Shown here one piece after another: positions 25,524 to 33,094 of a DNA stretch of 64,000 nt; the first letter of the stretch is position 1, and every line of letters starts with the position of its first letter. The position numbers were made by a program, and so were the translations under genes. Origin of the DNA: Treponema sp. OMZ 787 (GTDB lineage Bacteria > Spirochaetota > Spirochaetia > Treponematales > Treponemataceae); contig NZ_CP051198.1 in the NCBI RefSeq assembly GCF_024181225.1, positions 124,001-188,000 of the forward strand. Direction: 5' to 3'. The notes under the pieces are model-generated. The model was not told where the DNA came from, made no database searches, and saw nothing but the letters and a program-made list of their open reading frames with translations.

Positions 25524-25935
25524 CAAAATCTTTTAATTTGGCTAATGCCTGTTCATAGGTATCGTTTATATTTAAGTTATAAAACAATAAACTTCCCTTT
25601 GCCATATAGTGCTTTTCATCGGAAAGATATTTAAGCCCCTCTTTTTCGGCCTTTTTACCGGGTGTTTCGGGGATCACCTCTTTTGTTTCCGCTTTTTCTT
25701 CTTTTGCCTGAGTTTCTTTAGGCGGAAGCTCTGTTTTTACAGATGAATCGCTTTTTACTTCATTATGTTGAACTGTTTCAACTTTTGCCTCTACAGACTT
25801 CGGTTCTTCCGCAGGTTCTTTAACCTCTTTAGAACACGAAAATATAAAAGCAGCCAATATTAAGATAAAGATTAGTTTTAATTTGTTGTTTTGCATTAAT
25901 AACTCTTCATCAGTCAATTTAATAATTTTTTTCAT
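24670..25935 (-). CDS. A-type lipoprotein 3 fused to an effector leader remnant, 421 aa
   Basis: Translation should start at ATG 25935, seven bases after AGGAGG. The first 13 residues, MKKIIKLTDEELL, are the front of a double-glycine leader like those of effectors 1 and 2. Instead of MVRGG the frame continues MQNNKLKLIFILIL...FSC, a lipoprotein signal. The shared TTAATG at the join suggests a deletion by short homology that removed one effector and the promoter of A3. The rest is an A-type lipoprotein, nearly identical to A2 in its last 280 residues and with a different tether (HNEVKSDSSVKTELPPKET). An internal start at 25896 would give a normal lipoprotein. It overlaps B3 by 17 bases. Confidence 0.75.
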   Translation of the reverse strand: MKKIIKLTDEELLMQNNKLKLIFILILAAFIFSCSKEVKEPAEEPKSVEAKVETVQHNEVKSDSSVKTELPPKETQAKEEKAETKEVIPETPGKKAEKEGLKYLSDEKHYMAKGSLLFYNLNINDTYEQALAKLKDFGVNGLYSTAMMPKSLQEMGCKAYIPDNKTLEEDASNDFYIIFKDGKIIRFIKFFAYNLGFYKFYRPDVKNIYPEIWELEVSSGKGYTYFETPDHYTEENNVIYRNEIYYPTEATTIIMTRDGYKTYFEEADRRSDDILELGDLYFYDLHIKDDMETIKTKLFNNYIIYKGAGFSPVSDLYYSVYKDNPDGFESRDEEVSVWWYKDKIIHLRVPPSDEDTYILMHHFQRKYKVFEGPGYTGTCYGTRMGRYKYNVWVRKGKDFMFTMEDETAYIENKLWRLKYKK

Positions 25936-27103
25936 TTCTTAATCCTCCTAATATTCGTCCTCTATATAGAATAAACTCTTTTAAAGTATCATTCCATTGA
26001 TAATCATCTATCCATTCACCGTTCATGGACTTATCTTTTATTATAATCATTTTTTTGTACCAATCAATAGATAGTATATCGTAACGATCACCATATACAT
26101 AACTGGTAACAAAAGACTCATCATTATATTCAATCATTAATAGTCGATCGCCTTCTATATTAAATAAAGCGGCAAGATATATTTCATTTATTCCGTTTTG
26201 ATTAAGGTCAGCTATCCACCCTTGTGAAAATTTATACCCGAAATCTTTCACTTCAGGAAGTTTGTCATGCGTAAGCGCAGGGTAAAAATAACCGCCTGAA
26301 TGACTAATATAATAATCATTGATTATCTTGCCTTCAGAAACTAAAAAACATCTCACTCTTTCTATATATTGATCACCCATCTCCGGATCCGGGTCATCTT
26401 CATAAAACATAACAAAATATTCATCATACCCTGAGTTTGTAAAGTTCCCCTTTACATAATCTAGTATTCGCATATCATACTGTTTATATCCCTTAGTTTT
26501 GATCCCCGTGTCCCAATCTGTATGGACAACCTTTCTAAATAAAGGATACTGTGTGTTTTCGTAATCTTCAAATAGTTTTATCATTTCATGTTTTTTTTCA
26601 TCGTTTTTCATACTATATAAAGAGCCGAGCGCTTGGTTTTCTATAAACTCTTCATTTATTTTTCCTATATTGTTCTCACTTAAAAGATCATAAGAGAGGG
26701 GAAGATAAATCTGTTCAGGATTATCCCACTTATAGGTAACCTGATAATCGAGCATTCCTCCGTTTTGAGTAGGAGCTTTATATTTACAATAGCAAAAATC
26801 CCCATCTTTTTTTATCTCATAAAAATGAATAAACTCAAGATTATCTGCCAGACTATACAATACCGGAGCCTTTTGCTGTATCAATTCATCAATAGTAATA
26901 CCTGTAGGGAATTTATAGTTTAGGATTTTTTCCTTCTTATCCAGTTCGGCTACAAGCTGTTTAAGTTTTTCTTCGTATGCTTTACTTTTTTTGTATTTTT
27001 CTTCCGCAGGTTCTTTTACTTCTTTAGAACACGAAAATAAAAAAGCCGTCAATATTAAGATAAAGATTAGTTTTAATTTGTTGTTTTGCATTAGAGTTTC
27101 CAT
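25919..27103 (-). CDS. B-type lipoprotein 3, 394 aa, orphan immunity candidate
   Basis: The likely start is ATG 27103 or ATG 27091; longer starts would run into the cyclase gene. The signal QNNKLKLIFILILTAFLFSC is followed by a tether shortened relative to B1 and B2 (EVKEPAEEKYKKSKAYEEKLKQL). The domain closely matches B2: ENNIGKINEEFIENQALGSLY, RILDYVKGNFTNSGYDEYFV, GWIADLNQNGINEIYLAALF. The GGAGG found before B1 and B2 is changed to GGAAA here and the -35 region is replaced by cyclase sequence, so expression may be weak or depend on read-through. No effector follows it, only the leader scar of A3. Confidence 0.68.
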   Translation of the reverse strand: METLMQNNKLKLIFILILTAFLFSCSKEVKEPAEEKYKKSKAYEEKLKQLVAELDKKEKILNYKFPTGITIDELIQQKAPVLYSLADNLEFIHFYEIKKDGDFCYCKYKAPTQNGGMLDYQVTYKWDNPEQIYLPLSYDLLSENNIGKINEEFIENQALGSLYSMKNDEKKHEMIKLFEDYENTQYPLFRKVVHTDWDTGIKTKGYKQYDMRILDYVKGNFTNSGYDEYFVMFYEDDPDPEMGDQYIERVRCFLVSEGKIINDYYISHSGGYFYPALTHDKLPEVKDFGYKFSQGWIADLNQNGINEIYLAALFNIEGDRLLMIEYNDESFVTSYVYGDRYDILSIDWYKKMIIIKDKSMNGEWIDDYQWNDTLKEFILYRGRILGGLRNEKNY

Positions 27104-27128
27104 AGTTAAGATTTTGTTATTTAAAAAC

Positions 27129-29129
27129 TTATTTAGTATCGGCTTTCCAAATACCCCGCCACTCGCCTTCAGGCTTTTGTGAGATAAGGGTTTTACATTT
27201 TTCTGCATAGTGTTTTGAAGGAGGATCGGCTTCTTCATTTTGAGCAAAAATATTTAAGGCTTCTTTAAAGTTTCCGGCATAGAATTCTTTTAAACCTTTG
27301 TCAAAAGAATCAAGCAAGGCTTTTTTTTCGTTATAAGTTTTTTCGTCCATGATTTCATAAACGACTACGGGTTCGGATTTTCCCACAACTGCCGCACGGG
27401 CAAGCTCTCTAAATTTTAAACCTGTGCCGCTTTCTTCGGCCTGTTTTTTTGCTGCCTCCGCACACATTGTGTAAGTACCGAATTGCTTGTTTAAGCCTTC
27501 CAAGCGGGCTGCCAAGTTTACCGAATCGCCCAACATCGTATAATCGAAGCGGCTTACCGAGCCCATGTTGCCCACAATGGCAAAGCCCGTATTAAGCCCT
27601 ATGCGCATTTTAAAGGGCCTGCCCCCAGTCCTCTTTTCAAACTCGGCACGCCTTTCTTCAAGTTTTTTTTGACAAGCCCAAGCCGCTTCTAAGGCAGAAC
27701 GGGCATGATGCTCCACCCTTGCAGGTGCATTCCAAAAAGCGATTATAGCATCGCCTTCATACTTGTCGATTGTTCCGCCCGAGTCTAAAATAATCTTACT
27801 CATATCCGAAAGATAATCATTCAAAAGTTCGGTAAGGGCTTCGGGGCTTAAACTTTCCGAGATTGAAGTAAACCCTTGCAAGTCCGAAAAAAAGATGGAT
27901 ATTTCTTTTCGCTCACCGCCTAATTTTAGTTGAGACGGATCGGCAATCAGCTGCTCTATAACGGCAGGACTTAGATATTGCTTAAAAGCATTTTTTAAGT
28001 AACGCCTTTGTTTTCCCTCAACCAGATAACTTACAGCCAAGGATGCAACAAAAGACAAAACCATTCCTGCAAGTACAGAGGCTGTAGGAACGGAGATTCC
28101 GAAGCGGAATAAAAAATACGCAATAAAAATGTAGAGAATAGCAAAGCACAAAAAACTTGCAGTATTCACTATTAACGAAACGGCCCTTGATTTTATCTTT
28201 TCAGAAAAAATTTCAGGCAAGCCTGAAAGAATAATACAAATTAAAATAATTAAGGCATTAATCAAAAAGCCGGTTTTTACAATTCTATTACCAGAAAGAA
28301 TATTATCTAAAAGAGTTATGTGAATGCCAACCCCGGGATAAGACGCAGAAACCGGAGTCTGACAAATATCGAAAAGACCGGGAGCATAGAGCCCAAAAAA
28401 AACATACATGTCTTCAAAATCCTCAGGATGGAGCTCGCTTTCCCTGCCTGCCCTTATATCGGCTTGAGCCTTTAAAATATCGCCTGCACTATAAGGCAAA
28501 TAATCATCAATACTTTTTGTAAAGCGGAGATTGAGCTCTGCAGGAAGCCCCTCATCTTCATTTCCTCCTAAAAAATAAGAAGCAATTCCCAGAGTAGGAA
28601 TCTTATAATCTTTCCATGGATAAAATAGGCGGGCACTTCTTATCGTTCCATCAGGATCGGGAAGACTATTTACATTTCCTATAAGCTTGGCGGATGAGGC
28701 AATTTCATCTATAGGAACAATACGCTGCCCTCTATCAAAAAAAACGGTTTGAATAACTATGCCGCTTTCTATTGAAGAGTCTGCAAATTTTTTATCATCG
28801 GCTTCACCATAGGAAGAAGGCTCGGTAAAGAGCATATCGAAAGCTACAGACTTTGCTCCTCCTGCAGAAAAAAAATCCGTTATCTCGGCATAGGCTTCAC
28901 GGGGCCAAGGCCACTTCCAGCCTCGTTCGGATGCGGCATAGTTTAAGCTTTTTTGATCTACCAAAACCAAAACAATTTCATCTGAGGGAGCAAAATAAGA
29001 AGCAGTCTTCTTCATTCTGTCATCATAAAAAAAATATTCCGCCTGCCGAAAAATTCCTAAATAAGTAAAAAGCAACAAGATAAAAAAAATCGGAACAGAA
29101 ATAAAAAACAGCCTTCGTATTTGCTTCAT
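27129..29129 (-). CDS. CHASE2-domain class III adenylate/guanylate cyclase, 666 aa
   Basis: Start ATG 29129 follows AAGGAAA; the codon before it is TTG. One N-terminal membrane helix is followed by an extracytoplasmic CHASE2 sensor (about 30-285, with YDDRMKKTA, VDQKSLN, WPWPREAYAEI, FDMLFTEP). Three membrane helices (about 290-375) lead to a class III catalytic domain: FFSDLQGFTSISE (first metal Asp), GGTIDKYEGDAIIAFW (second metal Asp, with the Lys typical of ATP specificity) and FDYTMLGDSVNLAARLEG. It probably makes cAMP in response to an external signal. M48 and SH3 genes lie upstream in the same direction, ten bases apart. Confidence 0.88.
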   Translation of the reverse strand: MKQIRRLFFISVPIFFILLLFTYLGIFRQAEYFFYDDRMKKTASYFAPSDEIVLVLVDQKSLNYAASERGWKWPWPREAYAEITDFFSAGGAKSVAFDMLFTEPSSYGEADDKKFADSSIESGIVIQTVFFDRGQRIVPIDEIASSAKLIGNVNSLPDPDGTIRSARLFYPWKDYKIPTLGIASYFLGGNEDEGLPAELNLRFTKSIDDYLPYSAGDILKAQADIRAGRESELHPEDFEDMYVFFGLYAPGLFDICQTPVSASYPGVGIHITLLDNILSGNRIVKTGFLINALIILICIILSGLPEIFSEKIKSRAVSLIVNTASFLCFAILYIFIAYFLFRFGISVPTASVLAGMVLSFVASLAVSYLVEGKQRRYLKNAFKQYLSPAVIEQLIADPSQLKLGGERKEISIFFSDLQGFTSISESLSPEALTELLNDYLSDMSKIILDSGGTIDKYEGDAIIAFWNAPARVEHHARSALEAAWACQKKLEERRAEFEKRTGGRPFKMRIGLNTGFAIVGNMGSVSRFDYTMLGDSVNLAARLEGLNKQFGTYTMCAEAAKKQAEESGTGLKFRELARAAVVGKSEPVVVYEIMDEKTYNEKKALLDSFDKGLKEFYAGNFKEALNIFAQNEEADPPSKHYAEKCKTLISQKPEGEWRGIWKADTK

Positions 29130-29138
29130 CAATTTTCC

Positions 29139-30005
29139 TTATTTCAATTTGTTTCTTTGATAACGCCTGAGCCGCTCAGAGCGGTTATAGCTGCCTGCGA
29201 GTTTTTTTGCTTCCTTTTCTACATATTTTATACGCGAATCGGCTGAGGGGTGAGTTTTACCGAAACCCCGATGATCGTTTTTTTGTTTCTCACCCATAAT
29301 TTTAAGCATTTCGGTCATAGCATTGGGATCATATCCCGACTTTGCCATTAGCTTGACGGCAAAACTGTCTGCAGCGTATTCTTGAGTTTTAGAATAACCG
29401 GAATTTACCAATGTTGTTACTATTTCTTTTGATGCATCTTCTAAAAATTTAAGATCAGCTTTTTTTTCGGCTCCTAAAGCCATTGTTGCCGAACTTTCGA
29501 CAGCTGCAGCAGTCATTCTGTTTGCTTTAATGGCTCCTATACCGTGCTTTAACTGAATGTGTCCAAGCTCATGTGCTATAACACCGGCAAGGGCATCCTC
29601 GGAATCAGTACACGATAACAGTCCCTTTGTAACAAGCACATGCCCTCCGGGTGTTGCAAAAGCATTTATTTCATCCGTATCCAATATTGCAACATGATAG
29701 CCGTTGTAAGATTCAGGCACATCAGAATTTAGTACCAAGGTCATACAAATCAGATTAAGATAGTTTTCCAGCTGCTTGTTTCGGTAAAGTTTATAGTTGC
29801 TTAAAATAACGGCAGCTACTTCCCTGCCTATATAATACTCTTCCTCATTTTGAATAGGCTTTGAGGCTTCAACAAGAGGAGCGGCAGCATCAATAACATT
29901 TTTTGTAAAAGCAAGAGGATCATCTAAACTTTCCAATAGGGCACAAGATAGAAGAATTACAGGTATCAAAATTATAATCAAACATAAGCCTAATTTCTTT
30001 TTCAT
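29139..30005 (-). CDS. M48-family metallopeptidase lipoprotein, 288 aa
   Basis: Start ATG 30005 overlaps the stop of the SH3 gene (TAATG). The signal ends VILLSC, a lipobox, so the protein is lipid-anchored in the periplasm. The zinc site HELGHIQLKHG (HExxH) and the downstream Glu in EYAADSFAVKLMAKSGYDP match M48 peptidases of the BepA/LoiP type. Such enzymes process or degrade misassembled outer-membrane proteins. Length is normal for the single-domain forms; no TPR repeats follow. It is co-transcribed with the SH3 gene and the CHASE2 cyclase. Confidence 0.88.
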   Translation of the reverse strand: MKKKLGLCLIIILIPVILLSCALLESLDDPLAFTKNVIDAAAPLVEASKPIQNEEEYYIGREVAAVILSNYKLYRNKQLENYLNLICMTLVLNSDVPESYNGYHVAILDTDEINAFATPGGHVLVTKGLLSCTDSEDALAGVIAHELGHIQLKHGIGAIKANRMTAAAVESSATMALGAEKKADLKFLEDASKEIVTTLVNSGYSKTQEYAADSFAVKLMAKSGYDPNAMTEMLKIMGEKQKNDHRGFGKTHPSADSRIKYVEKEAKKLAGSYNRSERLRRYQRNKLK

Positions 30006-30481
30006 TATTCACCATCCTTCAATAAGCCTTCTTTGATAAAAAACTGTAAATCCTTTGGGTTTACAGTTATACTTTCAACACTGTCAACCGCCGGATAATT
30101 TTTTTTACCTGAGACAGAAAATTCCGAACCGGAGCCCTCCGTCAGACCCTTTCCTGCAAGAGCCAATTCCTTTGCTTCAGCCGAAGTTCTTTTATCAAAA
30201 GAGCCGACTATTTTTTTCTTTGTAAGATTTGCCTTGGGCAGCCAGCCTACAAGATTCGGATTTAAAACCGGAGAAACCCTCATCCATTTTCCTTTTTCTT
30301 CTAAAAGATATACCTGTTCCCCGTACTGCACCCTTACAACATTTTTAGCAAAAAAACCTGTATCTGATTTTATCCAAGTTTCTTTTACATTCACATATAA
30401 TTTTTTAGAGGATTTTTCGGCCGTAAGTACTCCTAAAACAACAAAAAACATAAACAAACATAACAGCTTAGATTTTTTCAT
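30005..30481 (-). CDS. exported SH3-like domain protein, 158 aa
   Basis: Start ATG 30481 follows GGAGGTACTT; an earlier in-frame ATG at 30511 lacks such a site. A signal peptide ends VLTA before EKSSKKLYVNVK. Residues 25-95 read as a bacterial SH3 domain (VRVQYGEQVYLLEEKGKWMRVSP, LVGWLPKANLT). The remainder is polar. Such domains bind cell-wall peptides or proteins. It is the first gene of the SH3-M48-cyclase unit. Confidence 0.75.
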   Translation of the reverse strand: MKKSKLLCLFMFFVVLGVLTAEKSSKKLYVNVKETWIKSDTGFFAKNVVRVQYGEQVYLLEEKGKWMRVSPVLNPNLVGWLPKANLTKKKIVGSFDKRTSAEAKELALAGKGLTEGSGSEFSVSGKKNYPAVDSVESITVNPKDLQFFIKEGLLKDGE

Positions 30482-30548
30482 AAGTACCTCCTTACTTAAA
30501 AATAATATCACAAAAAAAACCGCTTGTCCAGTTTTTAATTTTTGCCTG

Positions 30549-30577
30549 TTGCAAGATTTTTTGAATTTTGATATAAT
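30549..30577 (+). promoter_or_regulatory. promoter of nfnA-nfnB
   Basis: TTGCAA at 30549-30554 and TATAAT at 30572-30577 with a 17-base spacer. The transcript would have a leader of about 85 bases. Confidence 0.7.
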
Positions 30578-30667
30578 TACCCGTTAAGGTTATCACTGAT
30601 TTGAAGACTTGTCTAACATCTTAAATCATTATTTTTTTATAGATTATAAACCTTAAGGAGTATGATT

Positions 30668-31504
30668 ATGCACAAAATACTTGAAAAACGGCAATATTCG
30701 CCTGAGGTTTTTTATTTGCGCGTTGAAGCACCGGAAATCGCAAAAAACAGACATCCGGGACAGTTTGTAATCGTTCAAATAGATACCAATTTTGGAGAAA
30801 GGGTTCCCCTCACAATTGCCGATGCAAATGCCGAGGAAGGCTGGATTGCCCTCGTTATACAGTCTGTAGGAGCAACAACCATCAAACTTTGCGAGAAAAA
30901 TGTAGGTGATTCTATTGCTGCAATTTTGGGCCCTCTTGGACGGCCCTCGCACATAACAAAGTGCGGAACGGTAGCCTGCGTTTGCGGCGGTATAGGTGTT
31001 GCACCTATGTATCCTATCGCAAAAGCTTTTAAAGAAGCAGGAAACAAGCTCATAGTTATCATCGGAGCAAGAAACAAAGACCTAATTGTTTTTGAAGATG
31101 AGATGAAAGCTATTGCTGACGAACTCATCATTACAACCGATGACGGTTCCTATGGAAGAAAGGCTTTGGTAACAGCTCCCCTAAAAGAACTCTGTGAAAG
31201 TCAAACTCCTCCCGATGAGGTTTTTGCAATCGGCCCGCCCATAATGATGAAATTCTGTGCCGAAACCACACGTCCCTACGGAATAAAAACAACGGTTTCG
31301 CTTAACACAATCATGATTGACGGAACAGGAATGTGCGGAGGCTGCCGCGTAACTGTAGACAATCAAATCAAGTTCGTATGTGTTGACGGTCCCGAATTCG
31401 ATGCCCACAAGGTCGACTTCGATAATATGATGATGAGAATGAAGGCCTTCCGAGGACGAGAAGAGAAGGATAAACATAAGTGCCGATCCGGTATCTTTAA
31501 TTAA
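30668..31504 (+). CDS. nfnA: ferredoxin-NADP reductase-like subunit (NfnA/SudB type)
   Basis: The ATG at 30668 is seven bases after AAGGAG; the ATG at 30662 is too close. The 278-residue protein has an FAD-binding barrel (HPGQFVIVQID, RVPLTIAD), a nucleotide-binding half (VCGGIGVAPMYPIAKAF, IIGARNKDLIVFEDEM, FAIGPPIMMKF) and a C-terminal 2Fe-2S Cys set in GTGMCGGCRV and FVCVDGPEFD. This is the layout of the small subunit of NADH-dependent ferredoxin:NADP+ oxidoreductase and of the dihydroorotate-dehydrogenase electron transfer subunit. The GltA-like gene follows at once, which favours NfnAB, an electron-bifurcating enzyme balancing NADH, NADPH and ferredoxin in anaerobes. Confidence 0.85.
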   Translation: MHKILEKRQYSPEVFYLRVEAPEIAKNRHPGQFVIVQIDTNFGERVPLTIADANAEEGWIALVIQSVGATTIKLCEKNVGDSIAAILGPLGRPSHITKCGTVACVCGGIGVAPMYPIAKAFKEAGNKLIVIIGARNKDLIVFEDEMKAIADELIITTDDGSYGRKALVTAPLKELCESQTPPDEVFAIGPPIMMKFCAETTRPYGIKTTVSLNTIMIDGTGMCGGCRVTVDNQIKFVCVDGPEFDAHKVDFDNMMMRMKAFRGREEKDKHKCRSGIFN

Positions 31505-31518
31505 GGAGTGGGAAATCT

Positions 31519-33030
31519 ATGGAAAATACAAATTTAGCAGGTCATAAACATATAACCCATGAAGAGCTTTCAGAACAAGCAAAAAAAATGTGGGCAGACT
31601 TAAAGGATAAGACCTTAAGTCCAAAAGAAAGAACGCAAATCCCTATTCAGGAAATGCCCGCCCTCGACCCTCATGAGAGAGCCTCATTAATGAATGAGGT
31701 TGCCATGGGCTACACCGATGAGCAGGCTAGAATTGAAGCAGAGCGGTGTTTAAACTGTAAAAACCGCCCCTGCGTAAAAGGCTGCCCCGTAGGTGTTCCT
31801 ATTCCGGAATTTATTGCAGAAATTCAAAAAGGCGATTATAAAAAGGCTGTTGATATTATAAAAACAACAAACCTCCTTCCTGCAATCTGCGGACGAGTTT
31901 GTCCCCAAGAAAAGCAGTGCCAAGCCTTTTGTACAATAGGCAAGATGCTCAAGTCCCCCGAACAGGCTGTAGCCATAGGCAGACTTGAACGCTTTGTTGC
32001 CGACTGGGAAAGAAACAATAATAAGATTACCGTACCCGAAGTTGCCCCCGAAACGGGAAAAAAGGTTGCCATTATCGGCTCAGGCCCCGCAGGTCTTACC
32101 GTAGCAGCCGATGTCCGCCGTGAAGGACACTCCGTAACCGTCTTTGAAGCCTTCCACAAAACAGGCGGCGTTATGGTTTACGGTATTCCCGAATTCCGCT
32201 TGCCGAAAGAAATCGTTGCAAAGGAAGTTGAAAACCTCGAAAAGATGGGTGTTGAATTCAAAACCAACTTCTTGGTAGGAAGAACCGAAACTCTTGAGCA
32301 GCTTTTAAAAGAAGACGGATATGATGCCGCCTTTATCGGAACAGGTGCAGGCTTACCTAAGTTTATGGGAATTGAAGGCGAAAACCTAATCGGTGTTTTT
32401 AGTGCAAACGAATATTTGACGCGTGCAAACCTTATGAAGGCCTATGATGCAACTCATTCCGATACTCCTCTTTATCAGGCTGAGACCTTAGCCGTAATCG
32501 GCGGCGGAAATGTTGCTATGGATGCTGCAAGAATGGGATACCGCTTAGGCTGCAAAAAGGTTTACTGTATTTACCGCCGAACCCGTGCCGAAATGCCTGC
32601 CCGGCTAGAAGAAGTTGCTCACGCAGAGGAAGAAGGCGTAGAGTTCTGCTTCCTTCAAAACCCCACAAGAATAGTCGGCGATGAAGAAGGAAAGGTTTGT
32701 GCAATCGAGGTCTTAGACTATGAGTTGGGCGAACCCGATGAATCCGGCAGAAGAAAGCCTGTGGCAAAGCCCGGCACCGAACACCAGATCAAGGTTGATG
32801 CCGTAATCGTCGCCCTCGGAAACGACTCAAACCCGCTCATGGCTCAAACAAGTCATGGTTTGGAAGTTACCAAAAACGGCAATATCGTTGTAGATGAAAA
32901 CCAAAAAACCTCGATTGAAGGCGTTTGGGCAGGAGGCGACATTGTTCTCGGTGCCGCTACCGTAATTCTTGCAATGGGCGAAGGCCGAAAAGCCGCAGCT
33001 GCAATAAACGAGTATTTAAAGACAAAATAA
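31519..33030 (+). CDS. nfnB: NADPH-dependent glutamate synthase small-chain-like subunit (NfnB/GltA type)
   Basis: The 503-residue flavoprotein starts 15 bases after nfnA. The N-terminal region carries two 4Fe-4S Cys groups, CLNCKNRPCVKGCPVG and ICGRVCPQEKQCQAFC. Then come an FAD Rossmann motif VAIIGSGPAGLTVAADV, an NADPH Rossmann motif LAVIGGGNVAMDAARMG, and the closing WAGGDIVLGAATVILAMGEGRKAA. Lacking any large GltB subunit nearby, and paired with nfnA, it is best read as the NADPH-binding half of NfnAB. A terminator follows. Confidence 0.87.
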   Translation: MENTNLAGHKHITHEELSEQAKKMWADLKDKTLSPKERTQIPIQEMPALDPHERASLMNEVAMGYTDEQARIEAERCLNCKNRPCVKGCPVGVPIPEFIAEIQKGDYKKAVDIIKTTNLLPAICGRVCPQEKQCQAFCTIGKMLKSPEQAVAIGRLERFVADWERNNNKITVPEVAPETGKKVAIIGSGPAGLTVAADVRREGHSVTVFEAFHKTGGVMVYGIPEFRLPKEIVAKEVENLEKMGVEFKTNFLVGRTETLEQLLKEDGYDAAFIGTGAGLPKFMGIEGENLIGVFSANEYLTRANLMKAYDATHSDTPLYQAETLAVIGGGNVAMDAARMGYRLGCKKVYCIYRRTRAEMPARLEEVAHAEEEGVEFCFLQNPTRIVGDEEGKVCAIEVLDYELGEPDESGRRKPVAKPGTEHQIKVDAVIVALGNDSNPLMAQTSHGLEVTKNGNIVVDENQKTSIEGVWAGGDIVLGAATVILAMGEGRKAAAAINEYLKTK

Positions 33031-33050
33031 GTCTTTTACTTTAACCCAAT

Positions 33051-33093
33051 AAAAAAGCCGTCCTAAGTTAAACATTCTTAGGGCGGCTTTTTT
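33051..33093. terminator. bidirectional intrinsic terminator
   Basis: AAAAAAGCCGTCCTAAG (33051-33067) pairs with CTTAGGGCGGCTTTTTT (33077-33093), with one G-T pair. A on the left and T on the right let it serve both nfnB and the converging gene at 33095. Confidence 0.85.
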
Positions 33094-33094
33094 G

